Assembly: GCA_920105625.2 (NCBI GenBank) | Contig: CAKKTE020000052.1 | Location: forward strand, 1,364,001-1,428,000 | Length of the DNA stretch: 64,000 nucleotides | Source: Clusia tigrina | Taxonomy: Eukaryota; Arthropoda; Insecta; Diptera; Clusiidae | Reading direction: 5' to 3' | Shown: positions 50,801 through 61,000 of the stretch, one piece after another | Position numbering within the stretch: the stretch's first letter is position 1 | How the letters are laid out: every line of letters starts with the position of its first letter | The notes under the pieces: model-generated | What the model saw: the letters and a program-made list of their open reading frames with translations, nothing else | What the model was told of the DNA's origin: nothing | Database searches by the model: none | Program-made: the position numbers and the translations under genes

Positions 50801-52916
50801 GACGTACCGTATAGAAGTTATGGCCATTTGAAGTTTTATCAGTGTTTGATTTGGGACTCAAGGATAGCATAGCTTTGAGCGATAGCTTAAATTGACAAGA
50901 GGCTCGAGTACTTTATTGTTTCAAAATTTCAAGGTTTTATGACGCTCCAGTAAAAAGTTAGAAGCATTTATATGTTGCAAACTTTGATAGGTGTAGGACG
51001 TACCGTATAGAAGTTAGGGCTATTTGAAGTTTTATCAGTGTTTGTTTGGGGACTCATTTGTAGCATAGCTTTGAGTGATAGCTTAAATTGACAAGAGGCT
51101 CGATAACTTTATTGTTACAAAATTTCAAGGTTTTATGACGCTCCAGTAAAAAGTTACAAGCATTTGTATGTTGCAAACTTTGATAGGTGTAGGACGTACC
51201 GTATAGAAGTTAGGGCCATTTGAAGTTTTATCAGTGTTTGTTTGGGGACTCAAGAGTAGCATAGCTTTGAGCGATAGCTTAAATTGACAATAGGCTCGAG
51301 TACTTTATTGTTACAAAATTTCAAGGTTTTAAGACGCTCCAGTAAAAAGGTACATGCATTTGTATGTTGCAAACTTTGTTAGGTGTAGGACGTACTGTAT
51401 AGAAGTTAGGGCCATTTGAAGTCTTATCAGTGTTTGATTTGGGACTCAAGGGTAGCATAGCTTTGAGCGATAACTTAAATTGACAAGAGGCTCAAGTACT
51501 TTATTGTTACAAAATTGCCAGGTTTTATGACGCTCCAGTAAAAAGTTACAAGCATTTGTATGTTGCAAACTTTGATAGGTGTAGGCCGTACTGTATAGAA
51601 GTTAGGGCCATTTGAAGTTTTATCAGTGTTTGATTTGGCACTCAAGGGTAGCATAACTTTGAGCGATAACTTAAATTGACAAGAGGCTCGAGTACTTTAT
51701 TGTTACAAAATTTCAAGGTTTAATGACTCTCCAGTAAAAAGTTACAAGCATTTGTATGTTGCAAACTTTGTTAGATGTAGGACGTACTGTATAGAAGTTA
51801 GGGCCATTTGAAGTTTTATCAGTGTTTGATTTGGGACTCAAGGGTAGCATAGCTTTGAGCGATAGCTTAAATTGACAAGAGGCTCGAGTACTTTATTGTT
51901 ACAAAATTTCAAGGTTTTAAGACGCTCCAGTAAAAAGGTACATGCATTTGTATGTTGCAAACTTTGTTAGGTGTAGGACGTACTGTATAGAAGTTAGGGC
52001 CATTTGAAGTCTTATCAGGGTTTGATTTGGGACTCAAGGGTAGCATAGCTTTGAGCGATAGCTTAAATTGACAAGAGGCTCGAGTACTTCATTGTGACAA
52101 AATTTCAAGGTTTTATGACGCTCCAGTAAAAAGTTACAAGCATTTGTATGTTGCAAATTTTGATAAGTGTAGGACGTACCATATAGAAGTTAGGGCCATT
52201 TGAAGTTTTATCAGTGTTTGATTTGGGACTCAAGGGTAGCATAGCTTTGAGCGATAACTTAATTTGACAAGAGGCTCGAGTACTTTATTGGTACAAAATT
52301 TCAAGGTTTTATGACGCTCCAGTAAAAAGTTACAAGCATTTGTATGTTGCAAACTTTGATAGGTGTAGGACGTACCATATACAAGTTAGGGCCATTTGAA
52401 GTTTTATCATTTTCTGAATTGGGACTCAAGGGTAGCATAGCTTTGAGCGATAACTTAAATTGACAAGAGGCTCGAGTACTTTATTGTTACAAAATTGCCA
52501 GGTTTTATGACGCTCCAGTAAAAAGTTACAAGCATTTGTATGTTGCAAACTTTGATAGGTATAGGACGTACCGTATAGAAGTTAGGGCCATTTGAAGTTT
52601 TATCAGTGTTTGTTTTGGGACTCAAGGGTAGCATAGCTTTGAGCGATGGCTTAAATTGACAAGAGGCTCGAGTACTTTATTGTTACAAAATTTCAAGGTT
52701 TTATGACGCTCCAGTAAAAAGTTACAAGCATTTGTATGTTGCAAACTTTGATAGGTGTAGGACATACCGTATAGAAGTTAGGGCCATTTGAAGTTTTATC
52801 AGTGTTTGATTTGGAACTCAAGGGTAGCATAGCTTTGAGCGATAACCTAAATAGACAAGAGGCCCGAGTACTTTAATGTTACAAAATTTCAAGGTTTTAT
52901 GACGCTCCAGTAAAAA
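47821..52916 (+). repeat. Higher-order repeat F, copy 1 (26 monomers, 5096 bp)
   Basis: The segment recurs immediately downstream at exactly 26 x 196 bp. GGTACATGCATTTG is at 47821 and 52917, the TTAAGCGATAAC monomer near 48326 and 53422, and CTCGATAACTTTATTG at 51099 and 56195. Inside it is an older 1568-bp (8-monomer) repeat: TCATTTTCTGAATTG at 48291 and 49859. Sequence left of 47821 does not match sequence left of 52917, which fixes the left edge within one monomer. Confidence 0.93.
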
Positions 52917-55900
52917 GGTACATGCATTTGTATGTTGCAAACTTTGTTAGGTGTAGGACGTACTGTATAGAAGTTAGGGCCATTTGAAGTCTTATCAGGG
53001 TTTGATTTGGGACTCAAGGGTAGCATAGCTTTGAGCGATAATTTAAATTGACAAGAGGCTCGAGTACTTCATTGTTACAAAATTTCAAGGTTTTATGACG
53101 CTCCAGTAAAAAGTTACAAGCATTTCTATGTTGCAAATTTTGATAAGTGTAGGACGTACCATATAGAAGTTAGGGCCATTTGAAGTTTTATCAGTGTTTG
53201 ATTTGGGACTCAAGGGTAGCATAGCTTTGAGCGATAACTTAAATTGACAAGAGGCTCGAGTACTTTATTGGTACAAAATTTCAAGGTTTTATGACGCTCC
53301 AGTAAAAAGTTACAAGCATTTGTATGTTGCAAACTTTGATAGGTGTAGGATGTACCGTATAGAAGTGAGGGCCATTTGAAGTTTTATCATTTTCTGAATT
53401 GGGACTCAAGGGTAGCATAGCTTTAAGCGATAACTTAAATTGACAAGAGGCTCGAGTACTTTATTGTTACAAAATTGCCAGGTTTTATGACGCTCCACTA
53501 AAAAGTTACAAGCATTTGTATGTTGCAAACTTTGATAGGTGTAGGATGTACCGTATAGAAGTTAGGGCCATTTGAAGTTTTATCAGTGTTTGATTTGGGA
53601 CTCAAGGGTAGCATAGCTTTGAGCGAAAGCTTAAATTGACAAGAGGCTCGAGTACTTTATTGTTACAAATTTTCAAGGTTTTATGACGCTCCAGTAAAAA
53701 GTTACAAGCATTTGTATGTTGCAAACTTTGTTAGGTGTAGGACGTACTGTATAGAAGTTAGGGCCATTTGAAGTTTTATCAGTGTTTGATTTGGGACTCA
53801 AGGGTAGCATAGCTTTGAGCGATAGCTTAAATTGACAAGAGGCTCGAGTACTTTATTGTTACAAAATTTCAAGGTTTTATGACGCTCCAGTAAAAAGTTA
53901 CAAGCATTTGTATGTTGCAAACTTTGATAGGTGTAGGACGTACCATATAGAAGTTAGGGCCATTTGAAGTTTTATCAGTGTTTGATTTGGGACTCAAGGG
54001 TAGCATAGCTTTGAGCGATAAATTAAATTGACAAGAGGCTCGAGTACTTTATTGTTACAAAATTTCAAGGTTTTATGACGCTCCAGTAAAAAGTTACAAG
54101 CATTTGTATGTTGCAAACTTTGATAAATGTAGGTCGTACCGTATAGAAGTTAGGGCCATTTGAAGTTTTATCATTGTCTGAATTGGGACTCAGGGGTAGC
54201 ATAGCTTTGAGAGATAACTTAAATTGACAAGAGGCTCGAGTACTTTATTGTTACAAAATTTCAAGGTTTTATGACGCTCCAGGAAAGAGTTACAAGCATT
54301 TATATGTGGCAAACTTTGATAGGTGTAGGACGTACCGTATTGAAGTAAGGGCCATTTGAAGCTTTATCAGTGTTTGATTTGGGACTCAAGGGTAGCATAG
54401 CTTTGAGCGATAACTTAAATTGACAAGAGGATCGAGTACTTTATTGTTACAGAATTTCAAGTTTCTATGACGCTCCAGTAAAAAGTTACAAGCATTTGTA
54501 TGTTGCAAACTTTGATAGGTGTAGGACGTACCGTATAGAAGTTATGGCCATTTGAAGTTTTATCAGTGTTTGATTTGGGACTGAAGGATAGCATAGCTTT
54601 GAGCGATAGCTTAAATTGACAAGAGGCTCGAGTACTTCATTGTTACAAAATTTCAAGGTTTTATGACGCTCCAGTAAAAAGTTACAAGCATTTCTATGTT
54701 GCAAATTTTGATAAGTGTAGGACGTACCATATAGAAGTTAGGGCCATTTGAAGTTTTATCAGTGTTTGATTTGGGACTCAAGGGTAGCATAGCTTTGAGC
54801 GATAACTTAAATTGACAAGAGGCTCGAGTACTTTATTGGTACAAAATTTCAAGGTTTTATGACGCTCCAGTAAAAAGTTACAAGCATTTGTATGTTGCAA
54901 ACTTTGATAGGTGTAGGATGTACCGTATAGAAGTGAGGGCCATTTGAAGTTTTATCATTTTCTGAATTGGGACTCAAGGGTAGCATAGCTTTAAGCGATA
55001 ACTTAAATTGACAAGAGGCTCGAGTACTTTATTGTTACAAAATTGCCAGGTTTTATGACGCTCCACTAAAAAGTTACAAGCATTTGTATGTTGCAAACTT
55101 TGATAGGTGTAGGATGTACCGTATTGAAGTTAGGGCCATTTGAAGTTTTATCAGTGTTTGATTTGGGACTCAAGGGTAGCATAGCTTTGAGCGATAGCTT
55201 AAATTGACAAGAGGCTCGAGTACTTTATTGTTACAAAATTTCAAGGTTTTATGACGCTCCAGTAAAAAGTTACAAGCATTTGTATGTTGCAAACTTTGAT
55301 AGGTGTAGGACGTACCATATAGAAGTTAGGGCCATTTGAAGTTTTATCAGTGTTTGATTTGGGACTCAAGGGTAGCATAGCTTTGAGCGATAAATTAAAT
55401 TGACAAGAGGCTCGAGTACTTTATTGTTACAAAATTTCAAGGTTTTATGACGCTCCAGTAAAAAGTTACAAGCATTTGTATGTTGCAAACTTTGATAAAT
55501 GTAGGTCGTACCGTATAGAAGTTAGGGCCATTTGAAGTTTTATCATTGTCTGAATTGGGACTCAGGGGTAGCATAGCTTTGAGAGATAACTTAAATTGAC
55601 AAGAGGCTCGAGTACTTTATTGTTACAAAATTTCAAGGTTTTATGACGCTCCAGGAAAGAGTTACAAGCATTTATATGTGGCAAACTTTGATAGGTGTAG
55701 GACGTACCGTATTGAAGTAAGGGCCATTTGAAGCTTTATCAGTGTTTGATTTGGGACTCAAGGGTAGCATAGCTTTGAGCGATAACTTAAATTGACAAGA
55801 GGATCGAGTACTTTATTGTTACATAATTTCAAGTTTCTATGACGCTCCAGTAAAAAGTTACAAGCATTTGTATGTTGCAAACTTTGATAGGTGTAGGACG

Positions 55901-58012
55901 TACCGTATAGAAGTTATGGCCATTTGAAGTTTTATCAGTGTTTGATTTGGGACTGAAGGATAGCATAGCTTTGAGCGATAGCTTAAATTGACAAGAGGCT
56001 CGAGTACTTTATTGTTTCAAAATTTCAAGGTTTTATGACGCTCCAGTAAAAAGTTAGAAGCATTTATATGTTGCAAACTTTGATAGGTGTAGGACGTACC
56101 GTATAGAAGTTAGGGCTATTTGAAGTTTTATCAGTGTTTGTTTGGGGACTCATTTGTAGCATAGCTTTGAGTGATAGCTTAAATTGACAAGAGGCTCGAT
56201 AACTTTATTGTTACAAAATTTCAAGGTTTTATGACGCTCCAGTAAAAAGTTACAAGCATTTGTATGTTGCAAACTTTGATAGGTGTAGGACGTACCGTAT
56301 AGAAGTTAGGGCCATTTGAAGTTTTATCAGTGTTTGTTTGGGGACTCAAGAGTAGCATAGCTTTGAGCGATAGCTTAAATTGACAATAGGCTCGAGTACT
56401 TTATTGTTACAAAATTTCAAGGTTTTAAGACGCTCCAGTAAAAAGGTACATGCATTTGTATGTTGCAAACTTTGTTAGGTGTAGGACGTACTGTATAGAA
56501 GTTAGGGCCATTTGAAGTCTTATCAGTGTTTGATTTGGGACTCAAGGGTAGCATAGCTTTGAGCGATAACTTAAATTGACAAGAGGCTCAAGTACTTTAT
56601 TGTTACAAAATTGCCAGGTTTTATGACGCTCCAGTAAAAAGTTACAAGCATTTGTATGTTGCAAACTTTGATAGGTGTAGGACGTACTGTATAGAAGTTA
56701 GGGCCATTTGAAGTTTTATCAGTGTTTGATTTGGCACTCAAGGGTAGCATAACTTTGAGCGATAACTTAAATTGACAAGAGGCTCGAGTACTTTATTGTT
56801 ACAAAATTTCAAGGTTTAATGACTCTCCAGTAAAAAGTTACAAGCATTTGTATGTTGCAAACTTTGTTAGATGTAGGACGTACTGTATAGAAGTTAGGGC
56901 CATTTGAAGTTTTATCAGTGTTTGATTTGGGACTCAAGGGTAGCATAGCTTTGAGCGATAGCTTAAATTGACAAGAGGCTCGAGTACTTTATTGTTACAA
57001 AATTTCAAGGTTTTAAGACGCTCCAGTAAAAAGGTACATGCATTTGTATGTTGCAAACTTTGTTAGGTGTAGGACGTACTGTATAGAAGTTAGGGCCATT
57101 TGAAGTCTTATCAGGGTTTGATTTGGGACTCAAGGGTAGCATAGCTTTGAGCGATAGCTTAAATTGACAAGAGGCTCGAGTACTTCATTGTGACAAAATT
57201 TCAAGGTTTTATGACGCTCCAGTAAAAAGTTACAAGCATTTGTATGTTGCAAATTTTGATAAGTGTAGGACGTACCATATAGAAGTTAGGGCCATTTGAA
57301 GTTTTATCAGTGTTTGATTTGGGACTCAAGGGTAGCATAGCTTTGAGCGATAACTTAATTTGACAAGAGGCTCGAGTACTTTATTGGTACAAAATTTCAA
57401 GGTTTTATGACGCTCCAGTAAAAAGTTACAAGCATTTGTATGTTGCAAACTTTGATAGGTGTAGGACGTACCATATACAAGTTAGGGCCATTTGAAGTTT
57501 TATCATTTTCTGAATTGGGACTCAAGGGTAGCATAGCTTTGAGCGATAACTTAAATTGACAAGAGGCTCGAGTACTTTATTGTTACAAAATTGCCAGGTT
57601 TTATGACGCTCCAGTAAAAAGTTACAAGCATTTGTATGTTGCAAACTTTGATAGGTATAGGACGTACCGTATAGAAGTTAGGGCCATTTGAAGTTTTATC
57701 AGTGTTTGTTTTGGGACTCAAGGGTAGCATAGCTTTGAGCGATGGCTTAAATTGACAAGAGGCTCGAGTACTTTATTGTTACAAAATTTCAAGGTTTTAT
57801 GACGCTCCAGTAAAAAGTTACAAGCATTTGTATGTTGCAAACTTTGATAGGTGTAGGACATACCGTATAGAAGTTAGGGCCATTTGAAGTTTTATCAGTG
57901 TTTGATTTGGAACTCAAGGGTAGCATAGCTTTGAGCGATAACCTAAATAGACAAGAGGCCCGAGTACTTTAATGTTACAAAATTTCAAGGTTTTATGACG
58001 CTCCAGTAAAAA
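52917..58012 (+). repeat. Higher-order repeat F, copy 2 (26 monomers, 5096 bp)
   Basis: By eye it differs from copy 1 at only seven bases, with no indel: 48242/53338 G/A, 49632/54728 T/C, 50029/55125 A/T, 50241/55337 A/T, 50728/55824 G/T, 50859/55955 C/G and 51586/56682 C/A. That is roughly 99.9 percent identity. Homology stops at about 58012, where copy 1 passes into GGTACATG and this copy into GTTACAAG. Confidence 0.93.
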
Positions 58013-61000
58013 GTTACAAGCATTTGTATGTTGCAAACTTTGATAGGTATAGGACGTACCGTATAGAAGTTAGGGCCATTTGAAGTTTTATCAGTGTTTG
58101 TTTTGGGACTCAAGGGTAGCATAGCTTTGAGCGATGGCTTAAATTGACAAGAGGCTCGAGTACTTTATTGTTACAAAATTTCAAGGTTTTATGACGCTCC
58201 AGTAAAAAGTTACAAGCATTTGTATGTTGCAAACTTTGATAGGTGTAGGACATACCGTATAGAAGTTAGGGCCATTTGAAGTTTTATCAGTGTTTGATTT
58301 GGAACTCAAGGGTTGCATAGCTTTGAGCGATAGCCTAAATAGACAAGAGGCCCGAGTACTTTATTGTTACAAAATTTCAAGGTTTTATGACGCTCCAGTA
58401 AAAAGTTACAAGCATTTGTATGTTGCAAACTTTGATAGGTATAGGACTAACCGTATAGAAGTTAGGGCCATTTGAAGTTTTATCAGTGTTTGATTTGGGA
58501 CTCAAGGGTTGCATAGCTTTGAGCGATAGCTTAAATTGACAAGAGGCTCGAGTACTTTATTGTTACAAAATTTCAAGGTTTTAAGACGCTCCAGTAAAAA
58601 GGTACATGCATTTGTATGTTGCAAACTTTGTTAGGTGTAGGACGTACCGTATAGAAGTTAGGGCCATTTGAAGTTTTATCATTGTCTGAATTGGGACTCA
58701 AGGGTAGCATAACTTTGAGCGATAACTTAAATTGACAAGAGGCTCGAGTACTTTATTGTTACAAAATTTCAAGGTTTTATGACGCTCCAGTAAAAAGTTA
58801 CAAGCATTTGTATGTTGCAAACTTTGATAGGTGTAGGACATACCGTATAGAAGTTAGGGCCATTTGAAGTTTTATCAGTGTTTGATTTGGAACTCAAGGG
58901 TTGCATGGCTTTGAGCGATAGCCTAAATAGACAAGAGGCCCGAGTACTTTATTGTTACAAAATTTCAAGGTTTTATGACGCTCCAGTAAAAAGTTACAAG
59001 CATTTGTATGTTGCAAACTTTGATAGGTATAGGACGTACCGTATAGAAGTTAGGGCCATTTGAAGTTTTATCAGTGTTTGATTTGGGACTCAAGGGTAGC
59101 ATAGCTTTGAGCGATAGCTTAAATTGTCAAGAGGCTCGAGTACTTTATTGTTACAAAATTTCAAGGTTTTAAGACGCTCCAGTAAAAAGGTACATGCATT
59201 TGTATGTTGCAAACTTTGTTAGGTGTAGGACGTACTGTATAGAAGTTTGGGCCATTTGAAGTCTCATCAGTGTTTGATTTGGGACTCAAGGGTAGCATAG
59301 CTTTGAGCGATAGCTTAAATTGACAAGAGGCTCGAGTACTTCATTGTTACAAAATTTCAAGGTTTTATGACGCTCCAGTAAAAAGTTACAAGCATTTGTA
59401 TGTTGCAAATTTTGATAAGTGTAGGACGTACCATATAGAAGTTAGGGCCATTTGAAGTTTTATCAGTGTTTGATTTGGGACTCAAGGGTAGCATAGCTTT
59501 GAGCGATAACTTAAATTGACAAGAGGCTCGAGTACTTTATTGGTACAAAATTTCAAGGTTTTATGACGCTCCAGTAAAAAGTTACAAGCATTTGTATGTT
59601 GCAAACTTTGATAGGTGTAGGACGTACCGTATACAAGTTAGGGCCATTTGAAGTTTTATCATTTTCTGAATTGGGACTCAAGGGTAGCATAGCTTTGAGC
59701 GATAACTTAAATTGACAAGAGGCTCGAGTACTTTATTGTTACAAAATTGCCAGGTTTTATGACGCTCCAGTAAAAAGTTACAAGCATTTGTATGTTGCAA
59801 ACTTTGATAGGTGTAGGATGTACCGTATAGAAGTTAGGGCCATTTGAAGTTTTATCAGTGTTTGATTTGGGACTCAAGGGTAGCATAACTTTGAGCGATA
59901 ACTTAAATTGACAAGAGGCTCGAGTACTTTATTGTTACAAAATTTCAAGGTTTTATGACGCTCCAGTAAAAAGTTACAAGCATTTGTATGTTGCAAACTT
60001 TGATAGGTGTACGACATACCGTATAGAAGTTAGGGCCATTTGAAGTTTTATCAGTGTTTGATTTGGAACTCAAGGGTAGCATAGCTTTGAGCGATAGCCT
60101 AAATAGACAAGAGACCCGAGTACTTTATTGTTACAAAATTTCAAGGTTTTATGACGCTCCAGTAAAAAGTTACAAGCATTTGTATGTTGCAAACTTTGAT
60201 AGGTATAGGACGTACCGTATAGAAGTTAGGGCCATTTGAAGTTTTATCAGTGTTTGTTTTGGGACTCAAGGGTAGCATAGCTTTGAGCGATGGCTTAAAT
60301 TGACAAGAGGCTCGAGTACTTTATTGTTACAAAATTTCAAGGTTTTATGACGCTCCAGAAAAAAGTCACAAGCATTTGTATGTTGCAAACTTTGATAGGT
60401 GTAGGACATACCGGATAGAAGTTAGGGCCATTTGAAGTTTTATCATTGTTTGATTTGGGACTCAAGGGTAGCATAGCTTTGAGCGATAACTTAAATTGAC
60501 AAGAGGCTCGAGTACTTTATTGTTAAAAAATTTCAAGGTTTTATGACGCTCCAGTAAAAAGTTACAAGCATTTGTATGTTGCAAACTTTGTTAGGTGTAG
60601 GACGTACTGTATAGAAGTTAGGGCCATTTGAAGTTTTATCAGTGTTTGATTTGGGACTCAAGGGTAGCATAGCTTTGAGCGATAGCTTAAATTGACAAGA
60701 GGCTCGAGTACTTTATTGTTACAAAATTTCAAGGTTTTATGACGCTCCAGTAAAAAGTTACAAGCATTTGTATGTTGCAAACTTTGATAGGTGTAGGACG
60801 TACCATATAGAAGTTAGGGCCATTTGAAGTTTTATCAGTGTTTGATTTGGGACTCAAGGGTAGCATAGCTTTGAGCGATAAATTAAATTGACAAGAGGCT
60901 CGAGTACTTTATTGTTACAAAATTTCAAGGTTTATGACGCTCCAGTAAAAAGTTACAAGCATTTGTATGTTGCAAACTTTGATAGGTGTAGGACGTACCG

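Noticed and set aside
47821..58012. Assembly artefact as the cause of the 5096-bp duplication
   Set aside because: Not excluded, but the seven scattered substitutions argue for two real copies rather than a simple repeated contig segment.
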